The notes beneath the pieces were generated by a model. That model worked only from the letters and a program-made list of their open reading frames with translations, searched no databases and was not told where the DNA came from. 64,000 nt of DNA from positions 5,903,349 through 5,967,348 of the forward strand of contig JAVLUZ010000141.1 in NCBI GenBank assembly GCA_036768485.1. The letters are read 5' to 3'. Positions 1 to 12,400 of this stretch are shown here, one piece after another. The position numbers and the translations under genes are program-made. Each line of letters begins with the position of its first letter. Within the stretch, counting starts at the first letter, position 1. This stretch comes from Mermis nigrescens. Taxonomy: Eukaryota > Nematoda > Enoplea > Mermithida > Mermithidae.

Positions 1-243
1 GAAATGCGTGTTTCTTAGGTCCATTAGCCAGTGCATTTCTGCGGGCAGTCAACTTTATCGGACTAAGAGTCAGCGAGAAGTAAAATGACAAAACGTGAGA
101 TTATTTGTTGAAGTTGCATCATGGTCGAAGTAAGCAACGATCAGAAGCCATACGGGAATTCCAGCTTGAGCACAGAAAATAATGCTGCTTCGACTTCAGC
201 TAAATAATATTGCAAACGCGCGGAGTCGGAATATAATTCATAC
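1..243. other. Unassigned flank
   Basis: No gene, RNA or clear repeat boundary is visible before the inverted-repeat element that starts at 244. Confidence 0.5.
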
Positions 244-1757
244 AATGCAAGTATAAATTGCTAAGATGGAAGCAGTACCTAATGACATTCGCTACAACAC
301 TGACAAAGATAGGAATAACTACTATTTTTTGCTAACAAAAAGTTGGGTACTAGCAAGAAAAAATGCTCCGATGGAACAAAAAAAGGTAGAATATACTTGG
401 AACAAAGAATTATCAAGGACGTAAAAGGAGGGGACTAGAAAAAAGCTACTATCTACAAATGTCACAAAATTTGCTAAAACTCAGAAATTTCCTGAACAAA
501 GAAAAATGAAAGTAAGTAAATCAAAGAAAAAACCTACCTGTGCCTAAAACTGCAAGATCTGCTAAAAATCTGACTTTTTCTAAGCATCGCAAAAATCGAA
601 GTATATTCTGCGGCCTGCAGAAGAAAGCAGCATCCTGTCAAACAAAGATAAAACATTGGGCTAGATAACTGAACTTCTCACTCTTCAAAAGCAGATATCG
701 CCAAAGCTGAGCAGCGCCATGTTGCAATATTTTTTGGGTCAAAAAATAGTAATTATGGTATGTTGCAAAAACGGCTATTTTCGACGTTTCTGATTTAACA
801 CTGGTGCATACCCCTAGCCTCCCATGCCTAATTGTTATCAGTTTACATGGACAGGAATGAAATGTGGGTGATCTGGTGGGATTAAACGCCAGAAGAGTAC
901 TGGAATGGACGCATGCCTTATATAGAAATCACAGTCTTTCGTTGCGGTATCGCAAATAATCATAGGATATAACTTTTTGTAATATTTATCTAGCCACAAT
1001 ATCGAATAAATTAATGTTGCAAGTGATTAGCAAAAACGCAGATTTGAGATTTATTTTATAAGCTTAACATTAAGCATTGGACACCATACCTAGAATTAGG
1101 GGGTTTGGGGAGTATGCATCCCAAGGCAAAATACCCAACAAGAAAGCGCAAATACCCAACAATACCTCCAGAATTCAATTTTTTTAAATCTTTCTGCTCT
1201 TTTTGGGTTTTTTTGGTAAGTACCAATAGATAGAGCTCGACAAGAAACGTTCAAAAATGGTGTTTTCTTCGCCATAGCACTATTTTTAAAGCCAATATTC
1301 CAATTTGAAACCCCCCTCAGAATTTTGGAAACGCCCATTGTATGGTGGACAATATGATAAGGTTCACCTATTTTTTTCAGAGGCCGCAGAATATACTTCG
1401 ATTTTTGCTTTGCTTAGAAAAAGTCTGATTTTTAGCAGATCTTGCAGTTTTAGGCACAGGTAGGTTTTTTCTTTGCTTTACTTACTTTCATTTTTTCTTT
1501 TGTTTAGTAAATTTCTGAGTTTTAGCAAATTTTGTGACATTTGTAGATAGGAGCGTTTTCTAGTCCCCTCCTTTTACGTCCTTGATAATTCTCTTTGTTC
1601 CAAGTATATTCTGCCTTTTTTTGTTCCATTGGAGCATTTTTTCTTGCTAGTACCCAACTTTTTGTTAGCAAAAAATAGTAGTTATTCCTATCTTTGTCAG
1701 TGTTGTAGCGAATGTCACTAGGTACTGCTTCCATCTTAGCAATTTTATACTTGCATT
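244..1757. mobile_element. Long-TIR DNA transposon, CTAG family, copy 1
   Basis: Bases 244-617 reappear inverted at about 1380-1757, giving terminal inverted repeats of about 375 bp around about 760 bp of non-coding interior. Inside each arm a TA dinucleotide precedes the word CTAGCAAGAAAAA (CTAG at 350 and 1647), and the same core ends other elements in this window. No transposase is present, so it is non-autonomous. A diverged short MITE sits inside at 1085-1344. A second copy lies at 51643-53016. TA next to CTAG would suit a Tc1/mariner-type target, but the superfamily is not established. Confidence 0.75.
1085..1344. mobile_element. Diverged hAT-like MITE (family A) inside CTAG element
   Basis: It has family A layout: G-rich left end, an AAAATGGTGTTTTC-type middle, and a right end GCCCATTGTATG. 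Flanks TTGGACAC and GTGGACAA agree at 6 of 8 positions, a decayed 8-bp target duplication. The same insertion is found in the second copy of the host element (52375-52634), so it predates the duplication of that element. Confidence 0.6.
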
Positions 1758-2150
1758 CGCATTCGCTCAACTCACTCTATCAATACCCGCATTAACACTA
1801 CGTACAGTAATTAAGCTTATTCAACAAGTCAAAGAACGACAAATCAATTACCTGCGGAATAAAGCATTTATGATAAATTTACACATGTATGATAAGGTAA
1901 CCAACACTTATAACAATTTCTAAAGCAAACCATTATGAATGCGGAGCAACATGCATGAATAACAATTTTTGAATCACTATACTCAAAAAACTGTAGTGAC
2001 TTTGGCTGAAGCAACAATCATAATATTGTACTTTTATTACTGTAGGCAATTTTTCAATCACATCTGTGGTCACTTGATAATGAGCTGAAAATTGATTCTC
2101 ATGCACAGAATTACATAAAATACATAAGACTGTAGCATCAACAGTAAGCC
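1758..2150. other. Stretch without recognised feature
   Basis: AT-rich DNA between the CTAG element and the palindromic arm. I see no gene or repeat in it. Confidence 0.4.
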
Positions 2151-3950
2151 AAAACCTATGTTCTAATCGTTATAAGACCACTTTTTGAGAAGCGTCATTG
2201 CAAACAAACGCGCCCAATTAGCATCATACCTTAAATTATTGTTTTTTTGAAATTAAGAAAAATATTATGTTTTTGCATGGCTCTAGGTCAAAAGTTCATA
2301 TGCAGTGTTTACTTACATAAACAGAACGCACAGAAGATTTTAGTCAGATTCGTAAATCTGATATTACGCGGATATTACAATTAACATTTTTAAAGACATT
2401 ACGTCTCAACAATGGTCTGATGACAAATTAACATTATGTGTAAAACAGTTTACACCACTGTTGTGTAAAAAAATGTGTCTAACCGACTTCTCACACTTGA
2501 TTCCTTAAAAATTTCTAGTCATTAGGAAAAAATTAGGTTTCCGCAAGGCTCTAAAACGAAGATTAATATGTAGTGTAAACGATATGTTAACACCTAGTGT
2601 AAAAAAGATTTTAGTCAGAATCGTAATTTTAATATTGTTTCGATATTACGACCAACTTTTATGAAAATAGTAAGTCTCCATAATGTCGTAAGGATAAATT
2701 AACATTGGTTTAAACCACTTTAGTGAACTGTTGAGTGTAAACATATGCACCAAAATTGCGTATCGAATTTGGCTTCAGGTTCATCTACAGACTTGAGAAT
2801 CATGTCCCTGACTCATAAGCGGAGAAGCTGGCAGAAAGAATCAAGATAGAAACCTGTTTAGAGCACACCATTCTTGACTTTACACTCGCTTAATATTGGT
2901 TTAGACATACGCGATTCGCTATGACATACACCCCATATAAGGCACTACTTTTATTCTATTGACCTATCCTGACTTCTGAAAGGAGAAATTATGAACAAAA
3001 CCCAAACAAAGACATATTTTCCATCATTTAGAACATTGTAAACTTTAAAAATCCGTACCGTATTCCCTATTGAGTGTAAAGAAATCCGGTTTAGTACAGT
3101 TTGTAGCTTTCGAGTCGTAGTACGTTTCTATGTGCAAAAATTCTGTTGCAAAATTATTTGATATGACTTACCAATGAAAATTGGGGAAAAAACGTGTTTT
3201 TCTCACCCATTTTTCACGTCTGATTTCGAACTTTACACCCCCATAAATAACTCAATATTGCGTAGTTTCGAACGCGGTTTGCTGCGACGTGTAGCCCCTA
3301 CAAGCTGCTTGATTACTGTTATACTCATTTTCGACTGAATCATCAGCGGAAAAATTTGGCAGAGAAATCTTAGTTACAAAATTCGTTTTTTACACCATCC
3401 ACTAGAGTGTAAACTTTAAACCATGGATCTAACTCACCATAGAGCGTAGGAGACTTTCGCTTATATGCAGAATGTAGCCCTTGATCCGCTCTACATTTCT
3501 GTCAGGAAACATTTAAAACACTCATAACCGGAGCTAGTATCAGACATATGCAGGTTGAAAACTCGACCAAAAAGTGCTATTCCACCCCCAGATTTTCGCA
3601 CTCTTTACACTGCCTTTCGAGAACTAATTCGAATTTCAAAAAACAAAGCAATGGTCATCTGTAGAACTCATTCCTCTATAATCCTATGCTGTTCAATTGT
3701 TTGAGTCATCAATACTCAGTTGTCCTTATGCCGTGATAAAAAGGTCCCGAAATTTGTCCAATGTTATAACGTTACACAAAAACTTTACACCTTCTTTACA
3801 CAGTCAGTTTTAAGTTTCAGGAGAACACAAAACACAGGCAGCGAATTTTTATTATCTTCTTTAAAAAAACCGCACCTTCCAGAAGTTGTCCCGTTACAGC
3901 TGTAGGGGGTGCACAAGTGTTAGAGGGGTAACTAAGTATATTATAGGTAC
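2150..3950 (-). repeat. Left arm of giant palindrome A (GTGTAAA arm family)
   Basis: This stretch is the inverted, diverged counterpart of about 4050-6400. For example, the block around 3064-3300 matches the reverse complement of about 5480-5720, including a shared segment about GACTTACCAAT. Words GTGTAAA and TTTACAC recur every one to two hundred bases. No coding capacity is seen. The arm lacks the outer CTAG unit found on the right arm, so the left end looks truncated. Confidence 0.8.
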
Positions 3951-4020
3951 GCACTAACGCGATACCTATGATATATAGCGCGATAGCGCTACCTATAATA
4001 TACTTGGCCATCCTTTTTTC
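3925..4020. repeat. Palindromic centre of element A
   Basis: AAGTATATTATAGGTA on the left is mirrored by TACCTATAATATACTT on the right. Between them are ACGCACTAACGCGAT and AGCGCGATAGCGCT. The same inner end of the arm, GGTAGCGCGTTAGCGCG, opens the arms at 10870, 57550 and 59420, so this is where two arms meet head to head with almost no cargo. Confidence 0.7.
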
Positions 4021-4974
4021 TTATATGTTTTTCACAGCGAGTGCGAAATTTGTGTCCCCCTCACAGCTATAACGGCACACATTTGGGAGGTGCGGTTTTT
4101 TTCAATCGATGGAGAATTAAAAAATTCGATGCCCGTCTTTTTTTTGTTTACGAAAAATACCGACTTAGCAATGAATGTATAGAGTGTAAACCAGAAAATC
4201 AAATAATTTACGGAGGTCCAACTTTTTTTTAAATGTTGCCCACGAGCTGTAGATTACGAATCTTACCTTTAAATATCTTTACACTCAATGGTTGTTGTAC
4301 AAAAATGTAAAGTATACGGGTTTTTACTCTTGCTTGTTTTCAGCTTATCTAATTCAATTTTGGTTTCTGTGCAGTCCAATTGGTTTTATAATGTAGAGGG
4401 TTACAAAATCTCGAGGAACCATTTTTTCTATCTATTTTAACGCAATATTTCATGATCTGTGATCGTTTTAGTGTAAATGGTTCGAGACGAAAAGGATATT
4501 TCTTCAAGTACTTCGCTAAGTAGGCGGAACATGCTAATTAGCTTAAAAGGTGCCCTGACCTTAGCGTTACAGATCCCAGTTTATTTTTTTCTATAAACCC
4601 AATATTGCGGTATTAGCATAAGTGTAAAGTTTACACCGAGAAGCATTTTTGCGCCCAGAGCGTCGTGGATGATGAATTTTTTGAAAATGTTCTCCGTAAG
4701 GTCAGAATAACGAATCTGACGTTTAAACTTCTCTACAGCCAGTGTTTGTTGAGATATCATGAGGTGAACTTTCAATTATATCTACATCTATTTTCTGATG
4801 CCGATAGATAACTCCGTATTGCATAAATTTGATCAGATTTTTCTTATTTCCGAGGTTTATGATTCGTCTTTAATAAATAAATATTTTTATTACCATAAAT
4901 GCACTATTATTAAACGTTAGTGGAATGATAAATATTTTTCAATTATTAGCCAAGTATTAAAATCTGCCGATATG

Positions 4975-5050
4975 TCGATTTGGCGCAGTGGCTCCTGCAT
5001 CGGTTCTCGCATGCAGATTCAGAAAAAGACTAACGGATTCGAATCTTCTG
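4975..5050 (+). pseudogene. tRNA-like sequence with Pol III A and B boxes
   Basis: TGGCGCAGTGG (4981-4991) fits the A-box consensus and GGATTCGAATC (5035-5045) fits the B box apart from one base. The 44-bp gap is normal for a tRNA. The intervening bases do not fold into a convincing anticodon arm, so it is read as a tRNA pseudogene or the head of a tRNA-derived SINE. A SINE body cannot be delimited, because the surrounding sequence belongs to the palindrome arm. Confidence 0.5.
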
Positions 5051-6501
5051 AATGCTATCTTTTTTCATTTTTTAATTCTTCTGGCAAAACCATGCACTTC
5101 ATTTGACTCATTAATCTATTTAAGTCCTGCAGCTGACACTTTTTGTTTTTTGAATTTCGCCTTATTTCTCGAATAGGAGTGTAAATGGCGCGAAAATCTA
5201 GGGGTAAAAAGACACATTCTAGTCGTGTTTTTGACTTTTTTATGTTTGCCAACAATTCCGGTTATAAGATTTTAGAAATTTTTCTGACAGAAATGTACTA
5301 TGGATCAAGGGTTATCCTGTGCTTGCCAGCAAACTTTTCTACAATCAATGCACAATTAGTACCAGGGATTTAAACTTTACACTCCGGTGGATGAGAAAAA
5401 ACAGATTTTGTCCGAGATTTCTCTGCCAACATTTTTCGGTTATGAGCTTGGATGAATTGAATAAAATAGAAATAAGGTAACCTCTAAGGGCTACACATCA
5501 AAGCCTGCCGCGTTCAAAAAGCGTAATATTATGGTATTATAGGGTGTAAAGTTAGAAATCTGAGATGGGAAATGGGCGAAAAAACAGGTTTTTTCGTATT
5601 TTGATTGGTAAGTCATATCAAATATTTTGCGATACATAAGTTTGGCACATAAAAACGTACTACAAAAAGGGGCTACAAACTGGCCCGAACCGAATTTATT
5701 TACACTCAATGGGGCGTTAGTTCAGATTTTTAAAGTTTACAATGTGGTGTACAATGGAAAATACAGATTTGATGGCATTATTTTGTTTGCCACTTTCTCT
5801 GTTCAGAAGTCGTGCAAGGTCGAATAGGATAAAAATAGAGTACTTTCTAAGTAGTACGCGTCACAGCGAATTGCTTTTGTTTACACCAATATTTAGCTTT
5901 TTCGGTAAATGTAATGTCAAAATAATGGGGGAGTTTAACGTGTATCTGCCTTGTATTTTCTGCCAAATTCTGGGTTATGAGTCTGATATAATCTCACGTC
6001 TAAAAATTAACTAGAAACCACATGTGATACGCCAGTTTTTTTGCACTCAACAGTGCTGTAAAGTTGTTTACATCTGATATTTATTTGTCCTCGGTCCATT
6101 GTGTTGACTTAATTTTTTCATAAATGTTGATCGTAATATCACAATAATATCAGAATTACCAATCCAACTGAAATTTTTTTACACTCTGTGGTTGTGTAAA
6201 GTTTACACTGCATATTAACTTTAGTTCTAGGACCTTGCGAAAGTTTAATTTTTTAAAATGTTCTACGTAAAATCAGAATTGGGAATCTGACTGTTATTTT
6301 TCTCTACCATAGTGTTATGTAAAGTTTGCACTATTCCATTTTGTTGTTAATATGTAGTTTATACTACAAATTTATTTTACTTCCAAATCTGAGCTTTAGT
6401 GTTCCTTACACTTGATATTTGCGCAAGGTTTATGCTGAAAAACTTCGATCTGATTTAAATAATGTAAGGTTGTCTTGTTTAAAAAGGGTAATGCGGATGT
6501 T

Positions 6502-6699
6502 CAGGGCGGATTTAGGGGAGCGGGGGCGGCCGCCCCCTCCCCCCATTGGCCCAAAATATAGCGCAAAATTAAGGATTTTTGAGCGATTTTCAACGATTTT
6601 TTGATTGAAACGGCTAATTTTTTCGCCCAAGTCAGGGTTCCCCCCTGGTTCCCCCTTAGAGGTACTGCCCCTCCTTAGAAAATCCTGGATCCGCCACTG
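6502..6699. mobile_element. hAT-like MITE family B, copy 1
   Basis: Ends are CAGGGCGGATTTAGG and, inverted, CAGTGGCGGATCCAGG, a typical hAT terminal pattern. Flanks CGGATGTT (6494-6501) and CTGATGTT (6700-6707) match at 7 of 8. The empty site is visible in another arm copy at about 39483 (GCTGATGTTAAGAAC), which confirms the insertion. It is non-coding; the proline-rich reading frames across it are chance. Confidence 0.8.
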
Positions 6700-6815
6700 C
6701 TGATGTTAAGAACAATATTGTTTCCGCGTTCTTGGACTGCTGTCATTATTGTGGTATGCTACTGTATGTGTTTACTGATTGATGTACTCAAATTATGCTA
6801 ATTAAAAGTAGGGTA

Positions 6816-7573
6816 CTAGCAAAGAAAAATGCTCCGATGGAACAAAAACGGTGGATTATTATGGATGCAAAAGGAGTGGACTAGGAAAAATTTACCTAAA
6901 GTCGCAAAATCTGCTGAAAATCATATCTTCTCTAAGCAACAGAAAAAATCGAAGTATATTCTGCGGCCTCTTAAAAAGTGTCTTTTTTGGGTGACGGTCT
7001 CAGTTACAGATGCGAGTGTATAAACGAAATCTGTAATGTTCCTTTTTTAATTGCTGGCAAGTAGCAACGCTGACTTTTCGCCTGTATCCTGATCGATAGA
7101 AAACTAAGTGGTATTTGTATTTAAAGTTGTTTTATTTTGTTTTGAACATTGGGGCAAAGCAAAGCAGGGGCCGATTGATTAGTGCACACAGTCCTTAAGG
7201 GCATACCAGTGTACCCTTACATTTAGTCTGTTTCAAGTCAACTTGAGTGTTCCCTACTGTTTTAAACCATTCATTCAATTGGCTTAGAAAGACTGTTAGC
7301 TTACTCAACAACATTTCCCAGTGGTTACTGCAGTAGAAGCTAATGTGCTGCTTTTTCAATCATTTTATGGTTAAATATTTATTTTAATCTGTAGGGCCGC
7401 AGAAAATACTTCTGATTTTTTTCTTGTTGCTTAGAGAAAGTGTGTATTCTCAGCAGATTTTGGCGACTTTAGGTAGATTTTTTCTTAGTCCCCTCCTTCT
7501 ACATCCTTAATAATCCACATTCCAAGTATATTCATCTTTTTTGTTCCATCGAAGGAGCATTTTTCTTTGCTAG
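6816..7573. mobile_element. CTAG-family TIR element, 0.76 kb
   Basis: About 170-bp inverted ends (6816-6980 and 7393-7573) start with CTAGCAAAGAAAAATGCTCC. The non-coding interior matches, in opposite orientation, that of 39601-40533, so both are copies of one non-autonomous family. The left end joins the palindrome arm and the right end abuts the TA microsatellite. Confidence 0.75.
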
Positions 7574-7574
7574 G

Positions 7575-8735
<1,161 letters not shown>

Positions 8736-8997
8736 CACACCTGGGCGTGGTGGGAGGGGTTTGGGGATATGCACCCCCAGAAACCAAAATATCCCCCCAG
8801 AAATCAAAATACCCCCAGAATTCAATTTTCAAAATTTTTTTTGTTTTTTTCTCAATTGTTTGATGTAAATGGATAGCGCTTGATGAGAAACGTTGAAAAA
8901 TAGTGTTTTTCACCATACCTCCATTTTTAAGGCCATTTTTGCCCTTTGAAAAACCTTGCTACCCCCCCTCCCAGAAATTTGGTGCTGCCCACGTATG
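8736..8997 (+). mobile_element. hAT-like MITE family A
   Basis: Begins CACACCTGGGCGTGG and ends GCTGCCCACGTATG. It is flanked by a perfect 8-bp duplication GCCGCAAG (8728-8735 and 8998-9005). 262 bp, non-coding. Confidence 0.9.
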
Positions 8998-9158
8998 GCC
9001 GCAAGTCGATTTAAATTTTTAATTTTTGATGATCCATCGTGATAGGTCATGTGGTGTCAACATTACTTGACGTTTAACGTTTGTGCTAATTTATGCAGAT
9101 ATTTGAGACAAACAATGAGATTATAATAATTTTCGATGAGAGTACATTTTAAATAGAT

Positions 9159-9483
9159 ATGCTACCAAATTCTGCTAAACTCGACGCATTTTTCAACGAG
9201 GCTAAAAATTTGCAATTCCCTTTGCCAATACGAGAAGGGGAGCCGTGCCTCATTCAAATAGTTCAAGGATTACATGTTGAAGATCCGCTGTTCATAACGA
9301 GGAACTTGATCAATCTTCAACAATGCGTCCTTCTCTGTCTCAAAGTCACTTTATGCTTATCGGGCAATTTTTTGGATATCTCAGATTCGCAAAATATTTG
9401 CTTGCTTCATTCGAGCAATGCGTACGCGTTCAACCAGGCGATTGCCCCAAACTCGAAGAGTTTCGAATTCAACTGCAGACAAA
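9159..9483 (+). CDS. Exon 1 of the protease: PAN/apple-like domain
   Basis: Encodes residues 1-108 and ends at CAA A|GTTAGT, phase 1. Cysteine spacing C-x3-C-x5-C followed by a C-x-L pair fits PAN domains, which lie N-terminal to the protease in several secreted or membrane serine proteases. About two thirds of the residues are identical to the exon at 58332-58659. Confidence 0.7.
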
Positions 9484-12400
9484 GTTAGTTATTATGTCTC
9501 TATTAGGTGCAGGGCTATGTATGCATATGTTATATCCAGATTATAGGGTGTAGTGGGTCAAATATTCACAAAAAAATTGTTGAAAATGTCAAAATTCAAT
9601 TTTTGGTAGCTGCGGCTGGTATTTTTGGATTATGAGTGTCCTGCTACGTAGGGCTGAAATTCTGGTGGAAATATTCTAATTATAAAATAATAAAGAATGC
9701 TATTTACCTGTTTTGCAAATTCGAAAAAAACGGCGCATCCACGAAGCTCTGAATACAAAGATAAAGTGAAAAATTAAACTATGGATCCACAGTCTATTTA
9801 CGCGTTAGCCACCCGCACTTTATTTCCATGAAGCTTTGTGGCAATCCTAAGTTTATTGATGAAAGTAACTCTTAAATTACGGTCTGTTTGAAATCTATTC
9901 GTTTAATCCGGTAGGTAGATGCAGATTTTTTCCTCTAGGTTTCCGTCGGAATTATTTTCTGTTTTATACACCCATAACTTTCAACTTGAATCAACTTTAT
10001 AAGATTATTTATTATCCGATGCAAGAAATGTCAATTCTTTATCTTGCCATCCATTCAACGATCAAATACTTCTTTTTATATCATTGGGGCAGAACCATAT
10101 ACCAGAACTCCATTCGTGCATTTAATGCCATTGCCTACGAGCTGTGGAGTAGCCATGAGCAGAACTCAAGTGGACAACGACCTATTCTTGCTCCAAGACC
10201 GTAACAAACGTATTGTGGGCGGTTTTGAGTCTGAATTCTACTCACAACCGTGGCACGGCTGGGTTGTTGAACAAGGCCGCCATGTCTGTGGAGCGACATT
10301 AATCGCAAGACATCCGAACGACAAGTCGACGATATGGGCCATTAGTGCGGCTCATTGTTTTGTTGAGCTGAAAAGGAACCGCAAAGTGTGAGATAACTCG
10401 ATGAATTCAATTTTATTACATATATTGCATCGAATTATTGCGGGAATGTATAAGCTTTTATTATTTCATTTTTATTTTTTTATTAATTCATTTAATTTAT
10501 TATAAAATTTTATTGTTTATTTCCTGCTAATACGCGAACAGCTAAATTTTTATCGGCTATAGAAGTGCAAAAAATTAATCGTGAAATAATGAGACAATAA
10601 TTATAGAATATCAAATGACTTATTAAAAATTTAATTTTTATCGATCTTGCAGGAATGATTGAGTGCAATCCAAAAGGACGCACATGAGCAGCTTTTTTGC
10701 ATTAGAAAATTCATGTAAATTAGGTAATTAATTATTCAAATGCAATCAAAAATTAATGTTAGTATCCCGTAATGTAGTTTGTTTTTTTATTTTGACGTGC
10801 ATATCCATAGTTCTACGCTTCTGCGATTTATTGATAAGCTGTCTGCTTATATTTTAATAAGTGATCATAGGTAGCGCATTAGCGCGCACCTGTAATATAC
10901 TTAGGTACCCCAACATATGTTTCCTCCGCCCTACAGCTGATACATTTACAGGTGCGGTTTTTTGAAAGATAGATAAAATAGATAATAAAAAAATTCGTTG
11001 CCCGCCTTTTTTTGTTTTACTTTACATTCAATGCTCAGCTTGTAATAAGCGTGTAAAGTTGACACCGAAAATTCGAATCTTTACCCAAGCTCGCAGAGGG
11101 CCATTCATTTTTAACATGTTGCCCATTGCCTGTAAATCACGAATCTGTATAATTTGTTCTAGTCCTACTGTAAAAATATTTATGCTGCTGAGTGTAAATA
11201 ACTGGAGTTAAAAAAACACGTTTTTGTTGATGTTTTGACTGCCATCTTCTCAGGTTATAAGTCGCGCCTTATACATTATACTTAAAATAAAGCATGTTTC
11301 AAAGGCTACACGTCGAATTCAACCGCATTTATAAAAAATCGATACGGAGTTAATAATAGGGGTTTAAAATTTACACTCTGGTAGCGTTTCTTCAAACTGA
11401 ATACGAGTTAGCTGTGGAGGTATAAGGCTAAATTCTTAGGGTAAACAAATCATGTTTTTTGACCCTTTTTTGTCTGCTACCTTTAACGCTATAAATCGAG
11501 TCGTGCGTAATATTCTAAAAAAAGCACGTATCATTGTGTACCCACCGCACTTAGTCGTGTTTTTTCACTGTGAACATGGAGTTAGTCCTAGCGGTGTAAA
11601 GTATTAAGTACAGGGTACAAAAAGTCGTTTTTTGCCAGGTATTCATCGGTTAACTTTTCTCAATATGTCTTTGAACACGATCTTAATAAAAACTACGATT
11701 GTTACGCTTAAGTGTGAAACATACGCATGTAGTCTTCTACGCTGGGCTAATAAGCGTATAAGCTTATACCATAGTTCTTTACCTTCACAAGAAAAGAAAG
11801 CGAAACACGCAACCAGTGGTTGTCCAATCCTATAGCGAATTTTTCTTGATTGTAGGTGCAAGCAAGTCAAACGTGTGACCAGTCAAGCATAACTTATCAA
11901 ATCTTGTATTCGGCTCTAAGAATTAAAAAATGGCCTTCGACAGCTAGATTTTCAAAGAAATAATATGATCTCTACGCCGGCTCTACTAATAGGGTTAAAA
12001 ATTACCCCATCATGATTATATGTAATGGACGTTTTTCATAGTGTTAGGTATGAATAAATATAGTACGTACAAGAGCAAACTATGTTTTCACATCGAAACA
12101 GTAAAAAAATGTGATATGGAGCCCAAAAACATGGAAATTTGGCAGTAATATGATGAATATGCTAAGAATCCGTGATAGGGGTAAATTTTAACCCCATACA
12201 AAATGATTGAAAAATCATTTTTAGTTTGTTAGTTTCGTGTCTTGTAGCTGTTGAAAAAAATTGTAAAAAATTGTAAAAATTCGAGCTGCCATTTCCAAAA
12301 AAAACCCAATAAAAACCTAATAAAACCCAAAAAGCCAGAAAACCCACAAAAAAACCCAAAAGCCCAAAATTCAAAATATTCAAATCTGGGTTTTTTCCAT

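Larger units (their letters stand above)
3985..6815 (+). repeat. Right arm of giant palindrome A (GTGTAAA arm family)
   Basis: The arm is composed of degenerate sub-units, each with a near-perfect palindrome GTGTAAAGTTTACAC (clear at 6193-6208) followed by a block about ACGAATCTGAC. Its last 400 bp, from about 6400, are shared with 39400-39600 and 62080-62259 and end in ACTCAAATTATGCTAATTAAAAG just before a TA/CTAG unit at 6814. It carries a tRNA-like sequence (4975-5050) and a MITE (6502-6699). Confidence 0.8.

Noticed and set aside
6419..6630. Overlapping frames on both strands with proline or glycine runs
   Set aside because: They cover MITE family B; composition explains them.
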